From: Echinostoma caproni
Taxonomy: Eukaryota; Platyhelminthes; Trematoda; Plagiorchiida; Echinostomatidae
Assembly (NCBI GenBank): GCA_900618425.1
Contig: UZAN01039720.1
Location: 1 to 64,000 of the forward strand
DNA length: 64,000 nt
Reading direction: 5' to 3'
The notes below the pieces were generated by a model, which searched no databases, was not told the origin of the DNA, and saw only the letters and a program-made list of their open reading frames with translations. Positions 12,288 through 23,605 of the stretch are shown in pieces. The position numbers were made by a program, and so were the translations under genes. Position 1 is the stretch's first letter; every line of letters begins with the position of its first letter.

Positions 12288-13179
12288 GTATGTTTCTTTT
12301 GAAGACCAGAAAAGGGGTGGTGGATTGACTATCGTTCGCCAGTTTCATAGTCGATTCCGGCTAGAGGAGATAAATGGGTTTTTGAGTTGAGCGTATGCTT
12401 TCCCACTTGCTCCAGGTTCTCTGTATTAAAGTGCCAAATAACCACAGCTGGAGGTTCTACTCGCTAGTGGGTTGCTGAGCGGTTGAATTCCCTAGTGGAG
12501 TAGACAGTATTTTGGAATATTCCACTACACTTCTAGTTGTGCTGTTACCGATGTCGGAATGTTTTGACTCGAACTAATCACATCATGTTCCGTTGGTGAA
12601 ATCCTTCCCCTGAAAATATTACTCTCACAGAAGTCTCCCAGAGTACACACTGATTGTATATTGATTAACATGTGTGACTAGAAGAAATTCCCGGCAATCT
12701 TGCCGTTTATCGGCTATCCGGCAGTTTTCACTTTGTCTGTTATAGTTGTGCTTGTTTGGGTCTTTTGTGTTCCCTGATCCATGTGATTGCCTATCAGATA
12801 GCATACGTTATGCGGATGCTACTACTAGGGAATGAAAAAGACGATGTTTTTAGAATATTATCTTTTTGTGAGCCGACTGGATTTTCTTAATGAGAAATAG
12901 ATACTTGCACATTTATCTCTGGCAATTTTGATGCACGGTTAAATTGTTCCTTTCAAGATAACAAGTATCGAGTCTACGAAGATCGCGAATGACATCTTTG
13001 GCATTAATATAGGCAAAAATAACTATTAATTGCAATCTTTGTCTTAACTAGTGGTTCATTTGTTCACGGTGTTTAGCTAAACGAGTGTCAAACTTAACTA
13101 TATGTTTTCACAGAAAGCCCGTCACCGTTTTATAAAAGATATACCACCTATTGATAATCCACAACTGATTTGTTTTCAG

Positions 13180-13454
13180 CTACAAGTCCGTAACATATTT
13201 AACAACTCAGGCAATTCCACTTACTGCTCTCCAGATCTCTTGTGTACATGTAGCACACTCAGCACAATTTCTGCAATACCGGTTGAACTTGAGAGCTTTT
13301 GCACAGTTCAAGGGATTTCTTATTCATAAAGATGAACAAAAGCAAGCGGTATCCGACACACGCACGGTTTTACCAACACTGCTAGTTAAACAGACCAGAG
13401 GTAATCCAAACGTGCTGACCTTAACTAACCCGGCATCGGGAACACGTACAAGAG
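13180..13454 (+). CDS. Putative exon 4 of the same gene
   Basis: It lies between a strong acceptor (TGATTTGTTTTCAG) and a strong donor (AGAG|GTGAGA). The reading frame is closed by TGA just before the acceptor and then stays open for 91 codons, which is what a true exon border would produce. It enters in phase 2 (with exon 3) and leaves in phase 1. A second phase-1 donor, AGAG|GTAATC, lies at about 13400. The peptide begins YKSVTYLTTQAIPL and later contains the run NPNVLTLTNPASG. No known domain is recognised. A competing frame starting at ATG 13102 (75 codons) overlaps it. Confidence 0.4.
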
Positions 13455-13813
13455 GTGAGAGAAACTCAGCATGTACCGTACAATACTAACACCATCCTCG
13501 GGAGGCATAAACCTGTACATTCCCGAGGTTAAAACATTCTTCTGAATCAATTTGGTTACCTAAGGCAACCGGAAATCCACATGATTACGCGCCTCTCCAA
13601 ATTAACTTTGTTGTTTCATACCTGAGGATCATACTTGAAATGTGTATGGTTCAGTGTTTTGATTGTTTTTGAATGCTCCCGATTTGATGATTTCCTGACC
13701 GATATTGAAAGAATGAGAAGTAAGTTGTTTTCACACCGTGAATGATTAACACGACATTGGTACACACTTGAATGGGATCGCAAATGTTTTAAAAAGAACG
13801 AAACACAGTGCAG

Positions 13814-14103
13814 TTCTAGTGAATTCAGAGAACCACAACCGCGTAGATATGCAAATGTGGTGTGACGAATGCAACGAGCTAAATCTAACGACGATCAGTG
13901 ATCTTTTACGCGGAACGACTGCTATTATAAAAAAGATTGTACTGATCATAAACGAAAAATATGACAAACTGTTTCAGTTTAGTGGTTGGACAATATCGTC
14001 TTCGGAGTCTCTCTCCGCGTTTTTCACCTACTCAATCATGCACAAATTACAGTTTGGAATATCTGAACGAAATCTGGAGAACCGCAAACGCAATAGATGT
14101 TGA
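13814..14103 (+). CDS. Putative last exon of the same gene
   Basis: It enters in phase 1 after the weak acceptor ACACAGTGCAG and runs open to TGA at 14101-14103; the frame is open from 13750. It contains the segment DMQMWCDECNELNL. Inside it, GTACTG...CTGTTTCAG could be a 39-base in-frame intron, the size of the micro-introns known in schistosome genes. A second frame from ATG 13961 to 14266 (101 codons, with a hydrophobic run ITAAFVLYFATLAIAV) overlaps and may be the real one. This is the least secure exon of the model. Confidence 0.25.
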
Positions 14104-15514
14104 CATAACTGCAGCATTTGTTCTTTACTTTGCTACTCTTGCGATTGCTGTGGATTCAACAACTAATAGCCAAACGGATACTTTCACCACACAAAAGATT
14201 GAGCATACTGGAGAGGCCAGGAGGTTGACTGAAGATATAGATCAGTTGACTAGTTGCCACCACTGAGTTCCTCATCGGTGGATTGATAGAGATTCTGTTA
14301 ATTATAATGCACTTTTTTGAAATTTGCAAAGAATTGAGAGAGTCACGGTTATTGATCTTCATTAGGTCTATCTGTTCGCCGAAATTAATATATAGTGCTG
14401 AACATCTCAGTGTAAGCAAAAGTATTATTCAATCCCGGATACTTAAAGGCAGTTAATTAGGCTCACACACTTAACAGCTGAACCGCACATTATTTTCAAA
14501 TTCTAACCAGTTAAGTTTTTGCCGACCAAAAACAGATTCCCCCCGGGTGCGACCTACCTTCGTGTTGATTAATTCATGTGTTCCTCTGGAGAAAGTTATG
14601 GGAGTGAAACGGTAAAATGTGTCTCTGGTCACATCATAAGGCATCAACCTATCTCATTGATTCAGAGATCATCTAGGATCGACACTATGGGAATGATGCA
14701 CCAGTTCACTGTCACTAATCGCACAGTCAATGTACTTTAAGCTTTCCTTTTAATCTATACCGTTACCGAATGGTTATCCAAACAAGTCCAATCGCGAATT
14801 AAGTCGAAAGCCGAGGCCATTGCTCTCCGCTTCCACACACCCTATACAACACCTAGTTTGTAAGAACTTTGGTCTTATCGTGGTCATCCACTTAGAATTT
14901 GGTGATGCAACCTCTGTTCACCCACACACTCTCTTCCACCCCCACCCTCCTTCATCCACCGTCTAAACATTTACACACGCACACATACAAAATTATAGAA
15001 TTTGTTTTCATCTGTAATCTCTTTCGCAGTTGTTTCTTCCCATTACCTGTTTAAACTAATATGAATTATATTGTTGGTCTAACACTTAAAAGAAGCAGTT
15101 TTGCTAACGTTGGTTCTCATAAGCGGAAATCGATACAGACTAAAAATGTTTCCTAATTCTGCGTTCTCGCGTTTGGGACAAACATTTTCAAGGTTTGTTA
15201 CAGGTCTTGCACATCACGATGGTTCGATTTCAGTGCATTGCCAATCCAAACCATTTATGTGACTGCACCCCACAAAACAAAACCCAAAACCACATTAACG
15301 TCTCAAGTGTTTTATCCCTTACTTTAATCTGAATAAAAGTGTTCACTTTTGTCATGCATAAAACAGATGGTCTTTCGATAGCGAGTGTTTGGATTATCCT
15401 ATTTGGTTTTTTGCAGGCACCAGGCACTATTGATGATGTTGGTGCCTGTGGGAAACCGCATGGCTAATCCAAAAATTCACGATCTAAGTTGATTGAATCA
15501 TTCACACAAGATGA
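14104..15514. other. Unannotated stretch
   Basis: No recognisable gene. C-rich tract at about 14937-14951. Two good acceptors (CTCTTTCGCAG near 15028 and GGTTTTTTGCAG near 15416) are each followed by short open stretches, but no exon could be fixed. Confidence 0.4.
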
Positions 15515-15665
15515 TAACCGTCGACCGTGAAGCTCAAGGGTAAATGTTTGAAGTCCCAGCCTGAAGAATCGTGGTTCGAGTCCTGAAAGGGACACGAAAA
15601 GTAAGCACTGCTGACCAGTCTCAAACAAGACAAAACAGATGTCCGGATAGAGTCTTTGTTTTTAC
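15515..15665 (+). repeat. tRNA-derived SINE with hammerhead relic, copy 1
   Basis: The head is tRNA-like, with the B-box GTGGTTCGAGTCC at 15571-15583 followed by CTGAAAGGGACAC. The ribozyme-like part starts at 15605. The order (tRNA-like head, GGGACAC joint, ribozyme, short tail) is the same in the copies at 40.5, 40.7 and 50.7 kb. The arrangement matches the schistosome Sm-alpha type (established knowledge). The A-box region is decayed. Confidence 0.7.
15605..15650 (+). ncRNA. Decayed type I hammerhead ribozyme, copy 1
   Basis: Stem I 5' strand GCACTG; core CTGACCA (canonical CTGANGA, so G8 is C); stem II GTCT/AGAC perfectly paired around CAAACA (15618-15631); then AAAAC where GAAAC is expected (G12 is A); a mini stem III; and the cleavage triplet GTC ending at 15643. 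The 3' strand of stem I has drifted. Two essential core bases are changed, so cleavage is not expected. Confidence 0.6.
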
Positions 15666-17182
15666 AAATTTTGAGTGATCATGGAAAAAGTTGTTTGCAA
15701 CTACAAATGATGGCAAACTTGTTTAGAAATGCCAAGCTTTGAACATGAACAAAGCTGGGGTAACATACTGACAAACTGTATGGGTTGACGTTTAACAATC
15801 AGTTGCTACAGATACATTATGAATAATCAACGTAGCAGTCAGGGTATTCATTGTCGACGTAGAATATATGGCTCACCACTCAGGGTAATGTCGGTAAATC
15901 CTTTATCCCAACTCAAAGCAATTCAGGACTTCCAAATGTAATATCGGAGTATCCGATTCGAACTGACGGCTATATTTGTGAAGAGGATTTTCCTTTCAAG
16001 TTTCTCTAACACGATTTCAGCCGGTAACCTATAGATAGATAGGTGACAAAACTAGTACTTTTTATTTGTTCACGTTGGCTGCGTTTCAAGTAGATTACAA
16101 TATTTCGGATAACCTCTAAGCTTGTCATTTCATTAAGAGTGATCACTTTCACTGTATTGTGTGCTAATCTTGATTCACGTATACATTTGTGCCCAAATCA
16201 GGTAAACAACAAATATAAGGAGAAAACAAGGGCATGTACAAGAAACCATGCGGATTCCAGGAGCGATTTAATTGTGCAACTGTGTTATGCATGCCGCAAA
16301 TTGTTCTTCCTTATCCGACCATGACAAATCAATCTATCAACCAACCATTTTCAGCCAGTGCACATATGGGCAAAACAGAATTCGTTCATCTGTTGGATGT
16401 TGCTGACGAATGTTTCATGATGCGTTGATTTGGACGACATGAATAATTTCCCTTGGGAATGGAATAGAACTTTGACCGGCGAATAGGAAATTCGGCCAGT
16501 GAGTTCAGAAATTGTCAATAAATCACATGATCAGCATTCAAGACTTGGTTTCCTCGGTACATTTTAAAACACAATGTGAGATCACATATTGGTGAATTTT
16601 GTACTCAGACGGAAGGTCCGGGAACAAACGTTGGTATTGCTATCCTTGCCACAAAATTTGTGGGAGCAGTAATCTTTGGCAGCCCAACAATTTACTAATT
16701 TATCATTTATAATCGCTTCTTTTTGACCTCAACCTGAGGCGTTTATATGATATGACATTTATATGACAGAAAACAAAACAGTAAACGACTTATCATTCAA
16801 AAATAAGATAACCTTTTTTGGTAGTTGAAAGGAGAATCAATAAACATGACGGGGCGGTTCAAAACGTGGATGGCTTATTTTATTTTCTCAAAAATGTAAT
16901 GTAAAGTATCTTTGGGATTCAGTAGCAAATAGTAACAGATAGTTAGATAACTTTATATACTAGGCATTAGTGTAGTGGCCGAAAAAGGACATTAAACAGC
17001 TTCGTGATCCTTGAAAACCTTCATTCTCAGTTTGCACCGATATTGCCCCCCGATTGGCTTGAACAAGCTCTAGATGAACAGTATGTGAGCCGTGTATTGG
17101 GAATACAAACGGGATTACAAGTTACGGAGGCTAACTATGAAACCTAAAGGAACTGGTAATTCGTAGATTTTTGATGATAATT

Positions 17183-17212
17183 ATGATGACGAGAGAGATG
17201 ATGACGAGAGAG
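17183..17212 (+). repeat. Two-unit 15-base tandem repeat
   Basis: The unit ATGATGACGAGAGAG occurs twice head to tail in a purine-rich patch. Confidence 0.8.
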
Positions 17213-17322
17213 AGGTGACAGAGAGCAAAGTATTTGTCTGCATAAATAAACTCATTTACTCCGCTGATGGCTCACGAGTCAGTCTATTCCATGTTATTTA
17301 TAAAAATCATCCATTTTGAATA

Positions 17323-17710
17323 ATGACGCTTAAAGACGAAACTTTTTGGAATAGAGAACTAGACAAAATATTCTGTCTACCTCACAACACGCAAGACCAT
17401 TTCACTATGCAGCTCAAATCATCACAAAGCGTGCTTGATTTCCCATTTACTTCTCAAACAGAGGCGAGTCTTAACTTTTCGGGGCATGGATTTGTGGGCC
17501 ACATGCTTAAGTACGTCTAGATGGGCAAATAAAATTTCAAATGAGGAATAATAACCTCCGAAACGGTCCGCTTTCAGGGGCGATCAGAAGGTATCCCTCG
17601 TCTTGTTCTCATTCAACATGATCTCAAACAAAATTCGCCTGTCTCCCATATCACACTTATCTACGTTTCGTATCTGGATTTCTGGTCGAGGAGAAAGAGA
17701 ACACTGTTGA
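17323..17710 (+). CDS. Candidate two-exon frame (17323-17510, 17578-17710)
   Basis: ATG 17323 opens 62 codons (MTLKDETFWNRELDK onward) up to the donor CTTAA|GTACGT. A 67-base intron ends at GGTCCGCTTTCAG, and the second exon continues in phase to TGA at 17708-17710, giving 106 residues. Exon 2 contains LVLFSFNMISNKI, which loosely resembles the RT block with the LFN motif, so it could be an old retroelement piece instead. Another frame of exon 2 is also open. The donor lacks G at its last exon base. Low certainty. Confidence 0.2.
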
Positions 17711-20214
17711 TAGCTCACTAGGTCCAGCTTGCTACAACTTCAAGATTAATGATTGTGAACAACAAGCAAACCGATCGCACAATCCGGTTGTCGTCCTTGT
17801 TTTTGGGGGAACATATACACTGGAGAAATGGTAAATTTCTATCTATGCATGAGGAAGTCTGGCAGGCAGGTCGAAAAAGACACCAAATGTTTTTAAAGAC
17901 CAGCTGGACAGGATGTTGAAGGATACGTTGGTGATGGTGAACAAGTTAGTTTTGTAACAACTGAAGTTGATTAGGACAGAGCAGTAAACGAATCCAAATT
18001 CGGACAGTATGTGATAACTCACATTAGATAAAATAAAGCGAAAGGTGTAAAGTATCTGGCTCACATATATCTCCTTAGTAATTGTATTTGTTACACTGTT
18101 TCCCTATTGTTGTGCAACTCCCTAACAATAGAAACCAGAGCAAAATTTGGGCTTACCAATCGGTACTCCCCTGCGTTTTACGGTAATTCATCTAGTTCAT
18201 ATTGATGAGCTACAAACTATCGTGAACAGCTCCGAACAAAGATGAAGAAAGTTGCTCAACCCGAGTATGAAAATGTTTATCCTACTTGTTTTATTTATTT
18301 GATATCGTTTCAGTACTTTCCCATTTTCATATTTCCAAAAAAATATTTTATCATTCAGTTTCTTCTGCACAAAACTTTAAATCGGGAGGCAACCAGAGGG
18401 GTTTTTCTGTTTGTGCAGCTACGCCCGGTTTATTTGACATGAACTGCTTCAACAGACTGAACTGTGCAAATTTGAGTGGCGTTTGGACGCGCGTGAGTTC
18501 CCCGATTGAAGAATACCACACCCAATAGAACAATGATGAGATAAAATCTAACTGACGTTCTCATCCAAATCACCATGGAAATTTCACTCAAATGTTCGTG
18601 CCAATCCCCTTAATTATTTTCGTTTTGTTTTTCCCCTTCTCCGAAACTTCACAGTGCCAATAACCTATAATTTAAAACAACTCTTCATGCGATCCACTGG
18701 CTGCGGATGAATTTCGTACGAAGCGAGAACCATTGTCAATGTGTACATAGCTGCACTGAGAATTAGTTTACAAATGAATGTGACTGAACATTTCATTTGT
18801 ACAATTCGGACGCATTTTTGGATGCATTTCATAACTAAATGTGAAGAAAAACTATATTGGTCAGCCTTTTTTTAATGGCACTTCATGAGTATCAAAAAGC
18901 TGGCGATGGTCCACTAAAGTAGAATCAGGAGGTTTAGTAACAAGTCTTGTCGGTGGACCTTTCAAATTAGTTTAAATGGACAAATCTTTCTCCGTATTTT
19001 AACTTTAAGCCCAGTGATTGAAACAAGTATTACTATTCCCTTCAATTTGTATCTGTTTTGTCCCACTGGTTAAAAACCGTAGATTGTTCAAAGTAGGGAA
19101 GGCGTCTCACCAGGAGGAGTGTGCATCCTAATGCCCGATTGCCGAGCACTGGCTTTAAAATGAAAAAAAATCGCAGCAAATTTGCAGTTGAAACGAAGGA
19201 GAGTCGACGAATTTGAGATTGTCTACCAGTCATGCATTTTTGTCTACTTTGCTTCTTTTTGTGTTCTATTGAAATAAAATAATTAACTTAATTTAGGTTA
19301 CTCACCGGCAATAAGAGATAAATGTCAGAATAACCGCTTATTTCCTGGTGGGCAATTGTCAACGTTTTACAGATAAAAGTGCAACGAGGCAGAGGGCGCT
19401 TTCGGAATGATTTATAGGTTCTCATTAACCGATGCACGATACACAGTCGAAATTCGGCGAAATGGTTGGAAACATTCAGTGCACATAAAATTAGGCTTTA
19501 CAACTACCGAGCCTACCTGCGAGTGTCTGATGAACGTTGCGTAGCACTCAGACTTATGTTCTACTCTGACCGATTGCTGGAGAAAAATGGGAACACGGTG
19601 GAGCCAATAGTATTTTTAAGGCCGTTCTCTCAGTCGATGCATATAAAGGCTTTTCGGTTAGATAAAAAGAACGAATATGCAAAATGTAAAAATAAATCAC
19701 TGACCGCGTTAAAATGAGAATTGTCGAGAAATGATATTAGTACTCTTGCCAACCATCAGTTAACATTGGTGTTGATTTCACCAGATAAAACTGAGCAAAT
19801 GTACCACTGATTATGTGGATCAAACTAGACCATAGAAAACGCGTACCATGTTCCTTGCCTGATATTAGGAAATTGAACTAATTGCCGAAGTGGAGGACCC
19901 GTTTAAAATTTGAGTAATTTGACGGTCCACTTTCACAAAGGTTGGCGATTGGGCACGCAAACGTATAACACAAGATAACAAGACACATAGCCGGTCATTC
20001 TGATATCCTTTGGAACGCATTTTTGAACATCTTTCCACATTTTACTAGTGTGGGGGATTTAGTGATGGCCCAATTTCAAAAGCTGTTGTTTTCTCGGTGA
20101 AAGATACCGGTCGTTTTCACGTCGGGTTTTCTACCGACATTTACAAACCAGAAGACAGCAAATATCGCTATTGCAAACTATTTGCTTCAAAATAAAATAA
20201 CTCTATATTGTCGT

Positions 20215-21190
20215 AAATTAGTGCCCCCTCTTTGAAGGGTGCGCCCAGGAGGTTTATTTCAATATTACAATCCCTCTACAATAACAGCCGAGGACGAGTC
20301 CGAGCTTAAGGCACTCTTTCACCCGAGTTTACTACAGAACATGGTGTTTGACAAGGTTGCCCTCATTTTCCGTTTCTATCCAACTTGATGATAGATTTAG
20401 ATCTTGAAACAGCTCTATCGTCCTGTGAGGTGAGAGGTGTCAATTTATGCAGGCGACATTGTGTTACTAAGTGAAGATCCATGTAAGTTGCAAGTTTTTC
20501 TGGATGGTTTGAGTGCTAGTGTATCCATGTTCGGTATGCGTTTTGCACCTTCAAAGTGTAAAATGTTGCTCCAAGATTGGGTTGTTCCAGCCCCGAACCT
20601 CACCCTGACTGGGGAAGAAGTTAAAGAAGTAGACAAATTTTGATATCTGAGCAGCTATATCTCACCTGTCGGACTCGTCACAGTTGAATTGCCGGCGTGC
20701 ATACAAAAGCCTCGGTAGGCGTGTGCCAACTTGAGACATCTGTGGCGCCGTCGAGACAACCAGCTGTCTGTGAAGGATCAAGTATATGCTGCAACAGTTC
20801 GACCAGTGCTGCTTTATGGTGCAAATACTTAGATATTACGGGACGAGGATAAAAATAAATTGTCGGTGTTCAAACCCCGCTGTCTACGTCGCACGAGTCT
20901 GGTTGGGAAATCGGACGAGCAGTGCTGAGGTTAGGTGTAGAGTTTTAGGTAATCGCGGTTGAAAAAAAGGCCAAGGGTGGTCAAATGAGGTAGGTCTGAA
21001 ACACCTAACCAGGAAGCTCGATCACATATGGGCTACCTGGCTGGGGACCCGGATATGATGGTCTCCAATGGTTCGAGACACTCAGTGATATGGTTGGGCG
21101 TCACGAACATTGGCGCTCATGTATCTTCTCATTTTTCTCTTATATGAAGTCTCCATTTTTTGCTTCAATTTGCTTTCAACATTCCATTCT
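20215..21190 (+). pseudogene. Non-LTR retrotransposon remnant: reverse transcriptase and C-terminus
   Basis: A 5'-truncated copy of the family seen at 1-2.4 kb and 43-45 kb. Blocks in order: RRFISILQSLYNNSRGRVRA; then QGCPHFPFLSNL (usual QGCPLSPFLFNF); LETALSSCEV; IYAGDIVLLSEDP, where the catalytic YADD has become YAGD; FGMRFAPSKCKMLLQDW; NLRHLWRRRDNQLSVK; VRPVLLYGA; and a C-terminal WFETLSDMVGRHEHW. There are stops or frame changes before and after the 68-codon open stretch at 20437-20643. The lost catalytic Asp alone would kill the enzyme. It is typical of target-primed insertion that keeps only the 3' part. Confidence 0.9.
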
Positions 21191-23584
21191 TCGTCGTTCT
21201 CTCTTATTCAAATAGACGGCCAAAAGATAGCAATCAGAACCCGCACCTGAAAATGTATGGTTAATAGTTGCGAAAACTGAACTAAACTGAAATTAGTGCA
21301 CAAAAAGGGGAAAATGTATCCCACATATTTTAAATACTAAGTGAAAGCACATCTCCGAACGATTTGAAACGAGGATGATAACCCGAATAATGAACTGGAA
21401 TGGCATTTGATGCACTGCTCGGTTTTTATCGAAGCAACTATTTGGCATAACTTTATTGATTAGTTACAACTTTGAACAGTAGCGTTTTAGCTTATTTGCG
21501 TCCCGGGACACCCATGCCCGCACACGCCTTATTCTTGTATTTACCAATTTTCCAACAACTCTGCAGAGTAGATTTAACAACTTGACACTTACCACGACCG
21601 ATTGTCCGCGCGGAAAAACGAGATAAGTCCAATGTGCTATTTCAAAGAACGGTGGAAAAAATAATCACAAGGGCTTCAGGTTTTGCAACAGAAGTGGTTC
21701 AACGAATAGGTTGGAGACTAAAAGTACTCACTTCTTGTTTTCAAGCACTTTGAATTGATGCTTCAGGTTTTTGATAACTCTAGAGAATCTCGTCAAACTA
21801 CATGACTCTTCCGAATTAGAAAGCGTAACTCCGGCGGATACCACTGACAGGTGGATGCGGTTAATTCGATATATTTGGTTAAATAACTTGGTGAACTTCA
21901 TTAGATGTGCAAGTCAATGCATCCAAGTAATGAGCTTTTGTGAGATACGGATTCCACTAGAGCAAAATTATAATATTTTCTAGAACGCAGTTTCAACAGT
22001 AAGCAAACAGACGGTTTTATCTAAGCTTTAATTATACTGGGTTGCGCTTAGGTACATAACGGTTCAATAGACACATGGGCCATTTATTGTATAATTACCA
22101 TGTGAATTAAGCCTAAAACGTTAAGTTAGATTCTCAAGGAGATAGAAGATGTCTTACAGATTATAAATGTTTTCCGATGAAATTATTTTCACCAAAGTGG
22201 GGAATATATCTTGTTGAAGTTTGAATAAAATTATGGTAAGTGGAATAAAAGTTCCATTTGAAAACGACGAGTGTGATGATAAACCGAATCCGGAATGCTT
22301 CACAGTGACAGAACACAACGCGTATTAGATTGAGGGCAAAACGGAATCGCCGGTGCTCATAAATGGGTATTAGATTCTTGCGAAATGTTATTTTTTATTG
22401 TAGTGTGGTAATGAAACAGAGCCCACGTGTCACCCACCACCGGAATAACCTTCAAACCACCAATGTACAATTAGTAGGTTTATATGGCTTCCCAACTATT
22501 CTCAATGTATGTAACATGAACAAAACCTGCTGAGGACTCAAACCAGCACACTGGAGAATTCCTAGTTTAATCAGCTTAAAACCTGAACTAAACAAGTTCG
22601 TTCTCAATAGCTTGCTACTTGTTAGCACTACAATATTTAGCGGTTTTCCTTCAGCGTGTTTGAATCCCAGAAGTTCCTGTGAAAACAGTCCAAAATAATG
22701 TCTCCATGTGCGTGTTCCTTCGAGGACCAGTGGTGAACTGAAATCAGCCCATCAGTGTCTTAGAGCTAGCATGCACTCCCTTTCGTAAAAGGGCACTACG
22801 TTTCTTCAAAGGATACAAACCACAGACAATGTTAGCAACGTTACCACATTTTTTGACTACACAACGGAACATTCGGTTAATTTCACGAAATATCAACGTG
22901 GAACTGTCAAACTGTCAACTGAAACACAAAAGTATCGATCATGTTGCATTCCGTGCTCAGGCTTATTTTGTTACATTGTGCGGCATCTTAGGCACTGCCT
23001 GATTATCTTTCTATCTGTTCCCACGTGTGCATCCCATGTTCACCTGCTCCAGATGAGTATAATAAAAGAATTGGATCAGTATTTGTGTGTTTGAAATCAT
23101 ATTGAGCGGATTACAATTGCTTTCGGGTTTCCCAAATAATCGGGTTTTAAAAATAAACCGAACATGTGAATTTGCCTTGATAGAGTTCTGGTGTTGCAAC
23201 CAAAATGTTTGACAATAAGTGCGTGTAATGTTTGGTTGACCTTTTGTAGCTTCCGTGGAGGGACAAGTGGTAGAATTTTAATTGATTGCCAAATGAATGA
23301 CATTTTGAACAAACCAATCATTTGTTTTATATGTAACGTGCATGATGTTGGAAGATTGTGTGGTAGACCAGCGTTCACCGGTGAATCAAAAGGTGGAAAA
23401 ACAAACGGCCAAACTTCAAAGACTGATCGCTTAGGGTGGAAAAATCCAAAGTACTAAATAGGCACTAGAAATTCCTTACCAAACGTCTAGGGAAGAAAGA
23501 ACTAAACAGATAATATTACGCAGATTGATTGACCAAACTCGTGCAGCACCGTGACTTCCATCACATTTATTCCTCCTAACAGTT

Positions 23585-23605
23585 TGTGGTTCGAGCCACA
23601 TTCAC
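23585..23605 (+). repeat. Weak tRNA-like B-box segment
   Basis: A palindromic GTGG-TTCGAG-CCAC resembles a T-arm / B-box of a tRNA-derived SINE. No convincing A-box was found upstream, so this is only a hint. Confidence 0.2.

Larger units (their letters stand above)
15666..20214. other. Mostly unannotated stretch
   Basis: Holds the low-confidence two-exon candidate at 17.3-17.7 kb and a tandem duplication at 17183-17212. Other open frames are within chance length: 16234-16428 (+), 18242-18528 (+), and 19466-19717 (+), which is open from about 19417. No homology is recognised. Confidence 0.4.
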
